From Diploptera punctata (taxonomy: Eukaryota; Arthropoda; Insecta; Blattodea; Blaberidae), in assembly GCA_030220185.1 (NCBI GenBank), contig JASPKZ010009897.1, positions 1 to 64,000 of the forward strand: a stretch of DNA of 64,000 bases, written 5' to 3'. Shown piece after piece: positions 29,972-38,729 of this stretch. Below the pieces are notes generated by a model. It was not told the origin of the DNA. It saw only the letters and a program-made list of their open reading frames with translations, and searched no databases. The number at the start of each line of letters is the position of its first letter. Positions within the stretch are counted from its first letter, which is position 1. The position numbers were made by a program, and so were the translations under genes.

Positions 29972-30506
29972 CCATCAACATAGGATCAACGAACACCGTT
30001 CGAAGACTCACTACTGCCATCAAATACAACTCGCAATTTGGTGGTCGAACTAGACTCCTTGAACACGCGCAGTGGTAGGGCAGATAATATTTAGTAGAAC
30101 CAGCAATTTCTGAATGGGTCATTTCCATATGACCCATAGATCCATATTCATTCAAGAAATCAACATAATATTTTTCAAGAAGATCATCCTTAGATAATCT
30201 CCTTTCCATTTGTAACAATCGTTTCAATGCATTGTTACGAGAACTGCCGACCACACCTACATCAGGTTTGATAGGTAACCTTACCACAAATTTACCCGAC
30301 ATATCTCTTCCAACATTATTTACAAAGTGTTCTTCGCATAATTTCTCTTCAGGACTGAGCACTTGTTGGGACAATTTTTCTAATTGCCAGAATTTTTTAA
30401 CTTTACCATTCAACAAATCAACTTGAGTAAAGTTAACATGGCGAGGTTTTGTCACAGGTTTCCTGATTGACCTTTCAGGAAATGGACCAAAAAAGCACAT
30501 ATCCAA
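29937..30506 (-). CDS. BEL pol, protease to reverse transcriptase linker
   Basis: 189 codons. FWQLEKLSQQVLSPEEKLCE and FVVRLPIKPDVGVVGSSRNN, then ALKRLLQMERRLSKDDLLEK and YGSMGHMEM, are the conserved BEL segment before the reverse transcriptase. The last 30 residues drift out of frame (VSLRTVFVDPMLMVGPSVQ is the real continuation, with the VFD-type segment altered to VFVD). The frame is broken near 29990. Confidence 0.8.
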   Translation of the reverse strand: MDMCFFGPFPERSIRKPVTKPRHVNFTQVDLLNGKVKKFWQLEKLSQQVLSPEEKLCEEHFVNNVGRDMSGKFVVRLPIKPDVGVVGSSRNNALKRLLQMERRLSKDDLLEKYYVDFLNEYGSMGHMEMTHSEIAGSTKYYLPYHCACSRSLVRPPNCELYLMAVVSLRTVFVDPMLMVGPSVQPDFCR

Positions 30507-31167
30507 ACCGTGTATTGATTAAAGTAGGGAAACCATTCCTCATTAATCTTTGAGGTGACACCACGTGATGATACACATCAGCTCTTAATAAAAATTCTAT
30601 TGCGGAAGGGGTATTAAACGTAGGGTCACTCAGTTGTGTATTTTCTGGGATGTGCCACTCACCGACATAAATGGGTTGAGCAGGCAACATGGTTGTGACT
30701 ACTGGAACTACAGCACAGCTCACATTAACAATAAACCTAGATATGGGAGAGTGTAATTCCAAACTACAAGTGGAATTCACGGGGGAAACAGTAGAATTTC
30801 CTATCCCAATTGTTGGTAGTTTGCAACGATTTGTTTTGACACTTATCCTTTTAATTAGGTCAGCGGACACAAATGATAGCTGCGATGCACTATCCAACAA
30901 TACCTTGGCCATGACCATTCTGCCATTGGCTGCCCTTACCTTGACACAACAGGTACTGAGTAAGACATTAGATCCTAAGCCTGATACTATTTTCAGCGCA
31001 GTAGGTGACATTATATTTGAGCCTTCCCTAGCTCCTTTATTTGCCCTCGCTCCTGGGCACAACAATGAATTATGCATGCCTTGGCAGTTCATGCATGGAC
31101 GACCCTTACTATCATTTGAAAGATGTGTAGTTGCAAAACACATGAAACATAGCTTGTTTTCATACAC
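30475..31167 (-). CDS. BEL gag zinc knuckles and aspartic protease
   Basis: 230 codons. Residues 6-37 hold paired cysteine clusters (CFMCFATTHLSNDSKGRPC, then CQGMHNSLLC). The protease follows: MAKVLLDSASQLSFVSADLI has DSA where retroviral-type proteases have DTG/DSG, and IGIGNSTVSPVNSTCSLELH follows. It ends in the WSIS region leading to pol. Cleaves the polyprotein. The Met is internal; the real frame begins further upstream. Confidence 0.85.
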   Translation of the reverse strand: MYENKLCFMCFATTHLSNDSKGRPCMNCQGMHNSLLCPGARANKGAREGSNIMSPTALKIVSGLGSNVLLSTCCVKVRAANGRMVMAKVLLDSASQLSFVSADLIKRISVKTNRCKLPTIGIGNSTVSPVNSTCSLELHSPISRFIVNVSCAVVPVVTTMLPAQPIYVGEWHIPENTQLSDPTFNTPSAIEFLLRADVYHHVVSPQRLMRNGFPTLINTRFGYVLFWSIS

Positions 31168-31289
31168 ACATTTTCTTCTATCATCAACAATAAGCTTTTT
31201 AAACTTAAGACAATTACTTATTACATGATTATTGATCTTAAAAAATTCACATGCTAATGACTCCTGTTCATTAACAATATGGAATGATT

Positions 31290-32231
31290 TTACTCTATTC
31301 CTTGGTTTCTGGGTGCCTGAGTTTCACTAGTCCTCCTCGATTCTGATAACTCTAACGTTTGAGCCTCTCTTTCCAGAAATTCAATTAAACATAACAAATT
31401 AGGCAATTCACTTGATTTGAATTTGGATTCAAACTCAATACGATGATTGGGTCTTATTTTTCTTAATATCATTTCAACTAACAACAAGTCTTGGATACTT
31501 ACTCCGGGTTCCAAGTTTTCAATAACCCCAAATCGGCCTTAATTTGATTTATTACCTCCCTATAATCGGATGATTATACCTGCATCACAATGTTTTAGGC
31601 TCAATAAATTCTTAATATGTCGGCCTACAATAAGACGTTTATTGTTGTATCTGCTTTCAATTAGTTGTCATGCAATATTAAAATTCTCATTACAAATGGC
31701 CAAGTTATCTAACAATCCCTTAGGTTCTCCTTGTAAAGAGGACAAAAGATAATGAAGCTTCTGTACATGTGTCTAACTCATCATTATTAATTACTGGACT
31801 GTTAAAGGTGTTCCTAAACGATAGAAACTTGGCTAAGTCCCCCTCAAATACTGGTAATTCTACTGGAGGTAACCTAACCTTACTTTTAGTCGTACTATTC
31901 GAAATTTCAGACTGACTGTCTTGCTCCTTCCTAAATTTAGATTCTTCAAAATTATCTAAAAGGTCCTGCATTCTCTCACTGATAGCAAAATATCGAGCTC
32001 AAAATTATTATGCTCTTCAATACGATCACCTAAATCATCGGGGTCTATTTCTAATTCCAAGTATTCCCTTACAGCGTTGACTTTTTCCCAAATATTGGAT
32101 AACTTATTTTTTCTTTCTATTAATCCATTTTTAGATATTTGAGTGCTATCAAAATAAGTTTCCCGGTTAGTAAGAGTTCTTTTTAGGAACCCTCGTTCCT
32201 TCACAGCACGTGCTTCCGACACAAAAGACAT
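31290..32231 (-). pseudogene. BEL gag, frameshifted
   Basis: Pieces in order: MSFVSEARAVKERGFLKRTL with YLELEIDPDDLGDRIEEHNN (31956-32231); SKVRLPPVELPVFEGDLAKF (31720-31971), the DUF1759-type gag core; and VEMILRKIRPNHRIEFESKF (31290-31514), the rest of gag. The first Met at 32231 is the likely gag start, about 400 bases inside the 5' LTR of the element (32639 on this strand). Two or more frameshifts. Confidence 0.8.
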
Positions 32232-32617
32232 ATTTGCGTCCAAGTTACAACACGAAAAAAAACAATACAAAAATTATTAGGGGCACGTAGTTATTATACC
32301 GAACAATACTTATCAACCAATCAATAAAAATAACACAATTTATTTTTGTACCACATGGCCTATCAAACAAAGAATGCTCGTGTTTAATCAAAATAGAACA
32401 AAATATACACAAATTTATTCCTCCAAGGATAATCGAGTATAATACGAACTTGTAATAAGCTTACCGGGAGTGGTTTTTACAAGGATGGAACAGATACACT
32501 TACTTGAATCAGTATCAGCTATGTCGTCGCCATCTTGAAAATCACTTATTATGAATCACACGCCAATTTTTAGCACAACATTTTTGTTTCACATTTCCAA
32601 ATGGTTTAATTTAGAAT

Positions 32618-32633
32618 CTGGCCCGGACGACCA
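32618..32633 (-). other. BEL primer binding site (candidate)
   Basis: On the minus strand TGGTCGTCCGGGCCAG begins five T residues after the LTR end. Starting with TGG (complement of the tRNA CCA end) and lying next to the LTR are the expected properties. The tRNA species is not assigned. Confidence 0.6.
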
Positions 32634-32638
32634 AAAAA

Positions 32639-33212
32639 TGTTGTATGCCAACACGGTCCAATATTGAATCCTTTTCCTAATATTCCTCTGGGGTGCTGGG
32701 TTTTTATAAAGGTAATTTAGTAATTACAACACATGTAATCGGTGAAAGTCAAGTTTATTCTTTGTGCTGACTTACTACGTGGATACAAGTAAAAACAGAA
32801 TCAAATGTTAGGATCAAAGTCCATTCCTAGGACTACAGGGGCCTGGAAGTGTATTAACTTCGGAGCCGGAAGCACGTGGTCCTCAATAACCACGTAAGTG
32901 TGCCCACCGCACACGCAAGCCTAACACGCACTGATGCTACCCAACGCACACTGCGATAGCCGAACACACACTGAGGCTACCTAACGCACACTGCGATATC
33001 CAAACACACACTGAGAGAGTGTTGTAGTAATCTACAGACCTGAGTAATACGCAGAAGTTGGCAACATTATTCAACAAAATGCTACCAACACAATTCAGCG
33101 TTACTGTATTCAGGCGCCTACAAGCGGCAGTCAGATGAACTACATCATTAGCATAACAACAGACGGCAGGTGTCTGCTATCACCGACAGAGAGAGCGACT
33201 CTTGACGCAACA
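32639..33212 (-). repeat. BEL LTR (5' LTR of the minus-strand element)
   Basis: Matches 26343-26918, ending CAACA then TACAG (33213-33217). Promoter of the element when read on the minus strand. Confidence 0.9.
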
Positions 33213-33632
33213 TACAGGAAGTAGAGAAAGTCAAAGAACATTTTTAAAGACAGTTACAAGCCTATCAAAATACATACCTTCACGTCTAACATGTACTGAG
33301 AAAGGAACCCTTCTTCATAGAAGAGCTCCACCTGGACTTTCTCGTACCGCAAACAGATGCCAACAAGAACTACTGAGGGAACTCAACGATAAGAGAGAAC
33401 AGATCGGCTAATCACGCAGTATGCTTGCTACAGCAATGGACAGCAGCCAGATACGACCTCAGACACACCGTGACAAGAGTCGCGGTCCATGATTTCCACC
33501 ACCGGATATGCACCACAGTGAAGCGCCAAAATGCAGAAGAAAAATGCAAGTGCAAACTATGTGGGTCGCACTGCAACCAATATCACCTATTACAGTATAA
33601 AAACATAGGAACCTCCATATAACAGACTTCTG
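33213..33632 (+). pseudogene. LINE coding fragment, right part after the BEL element
   Basis: It resumes the frame left at 26342: EVEKVKEHFLKTVTSLSKYI, RAPPGLSRTANRCQQELLRE, then after a frame change WTAARYDLRHTVTRVAVHDF and a cysteine/histidine motif EKCKCKLCGSHCNQYH, like the C-terminal zinc knuckle of R1/I-type LINEs. It ends near 33620 in 3' UTR. Confidence 0.75.
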
Positions 33633-33765
33633 TAAGACATGAAAACAATTGATCGCATAAACACGATCTTTCTACATGGCCATAGGCTGCTCTAATATCT
33701 ATTATTAAGACGTGAAAACAATTGATCGCATAAACACGATCTTTCCACATGGCCATTGACTGCTA
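33633..33765 (+). repeat. 73-bp direct repeat, 1.8 copies
   Basis: TAAGAC(A/G)TGAAAACAATTG begins at 33633 and again at 33706. Each copy has CGCATAAACACGATCTTTC and CACATGGCCAT (TACATGGCCAT in the first). It lies in the 3' region of the LINE, just before the mariner-like element. Confidence 0.8.
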
Positions 33766-34240
33766 TGTCCCATTCAAACCTCCCACATTTTAATTAATCA
33801 TAACTCTCAAAGTATGCGGAATTATGAAATTAGGTTGGTATTAAAAGAAAGAGAAACTCAAAGAATCTTGTTTTCATTGTTCCAGTTAATTCATCTGTCG
33901 CATGTTGGACAATAGTGACATAAACCACTTTTGCCAGAAATCATTCCACTGAACCATGTGTTTGCGACTCCAGTGCAAGATCTTCATGATTTATGAACCT
34001 GTATCCTTGACACAATTGCAAGAGTACCAATGGACATGTTGGACAGTACGTGGCACGAAATCGAATATATACTTGATATTGTTCGTGCTACTAATGGTGC
34101 ACATATAGAAGTGTTTTAGTGTGTGACAATGGAAATTCTTAGAGTTTCTGTTTCATTTAATACCGGCCTCATTTCATAGTTCCGCATTCTTTGTTAGTTA
34201 TGATTAATTAAAATGTGGGATGTTTGAATGGGACACCCTG
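33766..34240 (+). mobile_element. mariner-like deletion derivative with ~65-bp inverted ends
   Basis: Left TGTCCCATTCAAACCTCCCA and right (inverted) TGTCCCATTCAAACATCCCA start an inverted repeat that continues through ACATTTTAATTAATCATAAC and ATGCGGAA. TA flanks both ends (33764-33765, 34241-34242). Inside, 33940-34125 encodes a decayed transposase C-terminus (VFATPVQDLHDL, TWHEIEYILDIVRATNGAHI). That C-terminus is of a type common in mariner-like elements. The catalytic core is deleted. Confidence 0.65.
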
Positions 34241-35028
34241 TAATATTATTAAAACATTAATCAAAAACAGTCAGTCGTTTAGGAGGAGTTGAGAAGAATT
34301 ATATATACAAATATAAGATTAAATCTAATAGGTCAAATGATGGAGATAATTACTTTTAATACAAATCAAAATTCAATATACTTTATTTAAACAAATATAA
34401 ATTATTTAAATTTCATTTTAAACTTTAATGAAAACATTTTATAAATTTCCTCAACAATGACTTGAAATAACTTTAAATGGTAATTTTTAAGATCTTTATC
34501 TATGAGAAATATTTCAATTATTAACACGTGATTTTTATTCAACAATAGCTAATAAGATATATTTAGATTTTTTTCATGTTAAATTTACTCATAAAATATT
34601 TTTAGAAAAAAGAAATTAAATTCTACGGTTTACACCTTTAATATCCTGCTTTACAACATAATTTACATTTAAGTAATTCAGGGCAATAGTTGACAGTATA
34701 CACTTGTATCTCACTTCCATTGGAAAATAGGACCCAATAACATGCAAAGACTGCACTCTACACAACTCTCACACCATATGGTTTGCACTCATTCAATTTC
34801 ACTAATTTTGCGGAGGTATAAAGGTCCATTTACAACTAAAAATTGGATCCGGTTTTGACAAACTCTGGAGGATTATCCTTTACATACAATAACAATATGT
34901 ACAGATTACGTCAGAAATACGGCCTGCTTAAATCACATTATTCTATGCCGATATGTATACTGAAACCCCCAAACTACATTGTTTAAACGTAAACTATGAC
35001 ATACATTTGCCGTATTCAAGGTTTTCCG
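34241..35028. other. no gene recognised
   Basis: The first 70 bases resemble a family D tail (CAGTCAGTCGTTTAGGAGGA). The rest is AT-rich without ORFs or matches. Confidence 0.35.
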
Positions 35029-35330
35029 TCAGTGGCGTAGTCGATAGAGTCCCTACCTTTCCACTCCGGCGACCCGGGTTCGATTCCCGGCGGGGTAGGG
35101 GATGTTTATCTCCACCTCGGGTCTGGTTGTCTTCCTTGTCCTTGTGTCGATATGTGAAGAACCACAGGAAGTTAACAAACAAGTTAAAAACAAAGACGGA
35201 AACAGTGTATGTAAACGAAATAGGCAAAAAAAAAGCAGTGCCAGTAAACTGCTCTGATCCGAGCCCTGTGGGGGGAAATTTTCTCTTGGAATTGGAGTCA
35301 GTCATGGAATCAGCGCGCATCCAGCACTGG
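35029..35330 (+). repeat. tRNA-headed SINE, family H
   Basis: The head has an A box (CAGTGGCGTAGTCGATAGAG) and a perfect B-box arm (CCCGGGTTCGATTCCCGG). The body includes TCGGGTCTGGTTGTCTTCCT and GTGTCGATATGTGAAGAACC. Only one copy occurs here, so the 3' end is estimated. Confidence 0.7.
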
Positions 35331-35399
35331 TTTTCGACTTTTGGTAGAGTTTACAATAAGTATCGGCTTCTGCTTGAGAAAAACATACTGTAACAGCTG

Positions 35400-35770
35400 T
35401 ATACCATATATATTATTTTATTTTAGGATTGTTTCTCTTATAAACACAGGTATCCTCAACCAAAACATACTTTTCCCCTCTTCCACAATTCCCGGTCTTG
35501 CGTGTCTGCTTCTGTCATATTTCTTTTCTTCATGTTGTCTTGAATTCTCTTTATCCACATTGGCTTTGATCTACCACGTTTCCCTTTTCCAGGAGGTTTC
35601 CATTTCGATACTTCTTTGTTTTTGTGTCCCTTCTTCTCATTATATACCCATACCATCTTAGTTGGATTTCTTCAATCTCTTGTACAATATATTTTTATAC
35701 ATTTATTATTTCTCTTATTGTATTATTTTTTATTTTGTCTAATTTTGATATTCTTGCCCATCTTCTTAAA
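35400..35770 (-). pseudogene. LINE C-terminal fragment
   Basis: A minus-strand frame (35456-35656) reads VSKWKPPGKGKRGRSKPMWI followed by KRIQDNMKKRNMTEAD and RELWKRG. This is the basic WKPPGKRKRGRPKxxW C-terminus plus trailing helix of insect LINEs. Upstream, WARISKLDKI (about 35760-35730) fits the preceding segment. Confidence 0.7.
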
Positions 35771-35846
35771 TATATAAATAAATAAATAAATAAATAAATA
35801 TATATATATTATGTTATAATTAAATTATTAGAATATATAAATAAAC

Positions 35847-36243
35847 TAGCTAACACCCGGCGTGCGTTGCTACGCCTAAAGAAATAAAATATTGAATGTA
35901 AATTAAATTGTATGCTGTACGCTGAGACGAACCAAACATGTCGGTTGCTAGTCAGTTTTTAATTTCGGATTTCAGGTAAACCTCCACTTATAATTGTAGC
36001 ATTTTGATCATTTTTGGATAATAGATACCTCGGATCATTTTAATAGGATATACTGTGTTTCGTAATGAAACATCGAAAATTGTGACCGCTAAATGATTTT
36101 TAAATTTTCACTTCAGGTCAACTGGGTCCAATTGTGAATCTGAACCATCCAGGGACGCATTCTTCAAACACCCACAAAAATTTCATCAAAATTGGACCAG
36201 TCTTTTTTAGTAGTTTAGTGACATACACACGTATAGAAGAATT
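35847..36243 (+). repeat. dispersed repeat family D, copy 2
   Basis: It starts CTAGCTAACACCCGGCGTGC. One inner unit follows (TTCAGGTAAACCTCCACTTA, GTGACCGCTAAATGATTTTT, CCATCCAGGGACGC) and it ends ATTGGACCAGTC-type plus ACATACACACGTATAGAAGA. A (TA)n/(TAAA)n tract (35776-35815) precedes it. Confidence 0.65.
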
Positions 36244-36245
36244 AT

Positions 36246-36610
36246 ATATACAGTTATCCATCCATCCATAGTAATTCTGTTCGAAGGCAGGTCCTTCACT
36301 GCAATCATAGCATTTTCATGCTATGCTTGCAGCTTTACTAGGGAAGTGTGTAGGTGTGGTAGCTTCCCGTTGCTTTCCACACCGGTGAAGGATGATGATG
36401 ATAATGATAATGGTAAGGGTGATAATGAAAGGATGATGGCCATATGATTTCGGGGACCGTTTGGGCCTTAAAGATTTCCTGACATTTGTCTTACAGGTGA
36501 GGGAAAACCCCGATAAAAACCTCACCCAGAAAACCTGCCCCGACCGGGGATCGAACCCGGGCCCGCTGCGTGACAAGGCAGCACGCTACCTCGAGACCAC
36601 AGCGGTGGGC
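36246..36610 (-). repeat. SINE family B, copy 3
   Basis: All family B blocks are present, with head at 36600 and internal GAT repeats at 36390-36440. The short palindrome CATAGCATTTTCATGCTATG (36305-36324) is intact. Confidence 0.9.
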
Positions 36611-36631
36611 ATATCACAGTATATATAAGAA

Positions 36632-36752
36632 AATAAATGTATGTGTTAGGAAACCTGAGTAGCTCAGATGGTTAGAGCGTTAAATATAAACGTTTAGAAA
36701 CTGGGGTTCAAATCCTGACATGCATTTATTTTTATTTTCATGTCGTATTTGC
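36632..36752 (+). repeat. tRNA-like short element, family E, copy 3
   Basis: A box TAGCTCAGATGG, paired anticodon-like stem (TAAA...TTTA) and B box GGGTTCAAATCC. Flanks GAAAATAAATG and CATTTATTTT are inverted repeats. The acceptor stem is broken. Confidence 0.6.
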
Positions 36753-36908
36753 CTTCATTGCTAAATGTCAAAAATATAGTTATAACATCTAAATATAAAA
36801 GGGCTACTGCTATAAAGTAAATATTCTCTTCAAATATTCTTACTTGTTATAGTGACCTCTAGATAGCACTTGGAACGATATCTCACTACCACTCGTGAAA
36901 ATTGAGAA

Positions 36909-36910
<2 letters not shown>

Positions 36911-36946
<36 letters not shown>

Positions 36947-37243
36947 ATTCTGCCCTAGGGCAGGTCTTTCACTGCAATCATAGCATTTTCATGCTATGCT
37001 TTGCAGTTTTACTAGGAATTGTTGGGGTGGTAGTTCACCGTTGCTTTCCACACTGATGAAGGAGGACGATGATGATAATGATAAGGATGATGGTCATATG
37101 ATTTTGGCGACCGTTCGGGCCTTAAAGTTTTCCTGACATTTGTCTTACAAGTGACGAAAAACCCCGATAAAAACCTCACCCAGGAAAAACTATTCCGACC
37201 GGGGATCGAACCCATGCCCGCTGCGTGACAAGGCAGCACGTTA
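36911..37243 (-). repeat. (TA)n and SINE family B, copy 4
   Basis: A (TA)16 tract is followed directly by the SINE tail (AGTAATTCTGCCC at 36942). The head is near 37240 with B box GATCGAACCC on the plus strand. The last few bases of the head are lost into the following TA tract. Confidence 0.85.
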
Positions 37244-37395
37244 CCTATATATATATATGCATATATATAACAGAAAAGTATATGTTTGTGTTGGGATTCC
37301 TGTGTAGCTCAGACGGTTAGAGCGCTAAACGTACGAAGTTTAGAAACTCGTGTTCAAGTCCCGACTCAGGCATTTATTTTTCTTTTCATTATGTA
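37244..37395 (+). repeat. tRNA-like short element, family E, copy 4
   Basis: The best-preserved fold of the family. A box GTAGCTCAGACGG; anticodon-like stem TAAAC/GTTTA with 7-base loop GTACGAA (the triplet in the anticodon position is ACG); B box TGTTCAAGTCCC; acceptor CCTGTG against CTCAGG with mismatches. It lies between TA tracts and ends CATTTATTTTTCTTTTCA. Confidence 0.6.
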
Positions 37396-37400
37396 TAGCC

Positions 37401-37433
<33 letters not shown>

Positions 37434-37445
37434 TTTAAATTAGCC

Positions 37446-37475
<30 letters not shown>
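37396..37475. repeat. two (TA)n tracts
   Basis: (TA)n at about 37399-37428 and 37446-37474, each preceded by TAGCC. Confidence 0.9.
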
Positions 37476-37477
<2 letters not shown>

Positions 37478-37664
37478 AATCATTGCACTTTCGTTAGAAG
37501 TTTTGGATATATTTTAATTCCTATCTCTTCTTTATGTCCCTTGAAAGGATATACATTACATGGAAAATAAACGAATATATATTAAGTTTTGAAATTAATA
37601 TAGGCCTATAATTATAAAATATTCACCTGAAAGGTCCGTCTCCTCAACTTAATTAATCATTTAA

Positions 37665-37700
37665 CTGTAGCGCTTTCGGGACTTGTCCCATCATCGGCAG
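37665..37700 (-). ncRNA. hammerhead-like motif, Penelope family 2, left arm
   Basis: Minus strand: CTG (stem I), CCGATGA (core with C in place of the usual U4), one extra T, GGGAC-AA-GTCCC (stem II with a 2-base loop), GAAA, self-complementary AGCGCT, A (cleavage position), CAG (stem I). The layout parallels the family 1 motif. The core change makes self-cleavage doubtful. Confidence 0.5.
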
Positions 37701-37722
37701 GATTCAAAACTGGTGTTTCACT

Positions 37723-38050
37723 GAAGATCTGGTTAGAGGGGATTGCATGTATTGGGTTCGTTTTCGTTTATCAGGCTTGTCGTTGTTGTGAGCTGCTTTC
37801 ATGATTTCCATCTCTTCGAGTACGTTTATCTTCGCTGGATTATTTCTCTGTGCATTACTGTTAGGGTGTTTTCAATATTTAACATGCGATGTCCTTCATG
37901 GATAACGTGTTTTGCATAACTTGATTTCCCTTCTGCGTGAATGAAGTCTCGAAAATGTTCTTTGAATCTGATGTTAAAACTCCTGTTTGTCCTTCCTATA
38001 TACAATTTGTTGCAGTCCTTACATGTCAGTTTATAAACTCCTTTGCTGTT
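37723..38050 (-). pseudogene. Penelope GIY-YIG endonuclease C-terminal fragment, family 2
   Basis: Minus strand from about 38050: GVYKLTCKDCNKLYIGRTNR is the GIY-YIG core (GVY...YIG with the CxxC insertion), followed by SFNIRFKEHFRDF and KSSYAKHVIHEGH (conserved His region). It ends near IINENEPNTCNP-type sequence by 37745. No reverse transcriptase part is present. The sequence is clearly different from family 1. Confidence 0.8.
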
Positions 38051-38073
38051 GAGTGAAACACCAGTTTTGAATC

Positions 38074-38109
38074 CTGCCGATGATGGGACAAGTCCCGAAA
38101 GCGCTACAG
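38074..38109 (+). ncRNA. hammerhead-like motif, Penelope family 2, right arm
   Basis: CTG (38074-38076), CCGATGA (38077-38083), T, GGGAC (38085-38089), AA, GTCCC (38092-38096), GAAA (38097-38100), GCGCTA, CAG (38107-38109). It is an exact inverted copy of the left motif. One substitution in the core relative to CTGATGA. Confidence 0.5.
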
Positions 38110-38160
38110 TTAAATGATTAATTAAGTTGAGGAGACGGACCTTTCAGGTGAATATTTAAT

Positions 38161-38729
38161 AATTATATATTAATTTTGAATAATACCTCAACGGAACACA
38201 TCATGAATATTATAAAAGTTGATATTAAGTTTTGGTAACTTGAGAATTTTAAAGAAGAGCAGATGGGGAACGCATCTCAAATAGCATCTGTTTCCAGACA
38301 GCAGCGAAATCAGTTGAAAAAAAGGAAAGTTAGGCCTTATGTCCAGCGCAAAGCATTTTAAAAGCTTCTCTGCCCGTAGAGGTCCCTCTTGCCCCAGGTG
38401 TTAGGCGGCTGCCACTCCCAGAACAGCTTTGAATTTAAAACACTGCGGTTACACAGAGAATAAAATATTTTACTATCTCCTATGTGCGAATTCAATTCAA
38501 AGACACCAAATATCTTCAGTCGGTAAGACTGAAAAGCATTGGGCCCTTGATACAGAGAAATCTAGATGTTCTAAGCACATCACATCCATAAACAGAATGC
38601 GATATTGCAACAGCGATGGCGAATACGTTAACCAAGGCGCGGTTGATTACTGGACAGTGTAAGTACGATCATTTTCAAAATGGCATACATCGCAATAAAA
38701 CAGATAACGGCCATTTATTGTATTATTTA
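38161..38729. other. no gene recognised
   Basis: A 77-codon frame (38429-38662) has no domain I know. Base composition is higher in GC than the surroundings (38330-38650). It could be unique host DNA. Confidence 0.35.

Larger units (their letters stand above)
26343..33212 (-). mobile_element. BEL/Pao LTR retrotransposon, full length, inactive
   Basis: 6,870 bp. The two LTRs (26343-26918 and 32639-33212) begin TGTTG and end CAACA and are flanked by TACAG on both sides (26338-26342, 33213-33217). On the minus strand the order is gag, zinc knuckles, protease, reverse transcriptase, RNase H, integrase, the BEL/Pao arrangement. About twenty LTR differences seen by eye indicate an old insertion. 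Frames are broken in most domains, so it cannot move unaided. Confidence 0.95.
37611..38160 (-). mobile_element. Penelope-like element family 2 fragment bracketed by ~110-bp inverted repeats
   Basis: The left arm (about 37614-37722) and right arm (about 38051-38158) are nearly perfect reverse complements over some 110 bases, including a hammerhead-like motif in each. Between them lies a minus-strand GIY-YIG endonuclease end. The whole is a foldback of about 550 bp, which matches the inverted pseudo-LTR structure of Penelope elements cut down to its 3' end. Confidence 0.8.

Noticed and set aside
30689..31228. 179-residue plus-strand ORF
   Set aside because: Antisense of the BEL gag/protease region, which has cysteine clusters and the protease motif on the minus strand.
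37244..37395. a functional tRNA-Arg gene (ACG in the anticodon position)
   Set aside because: Mismatches in the acceptor and T stems, related decayed copies nearby and a shared tail show a repeat, not a tRNA gene.
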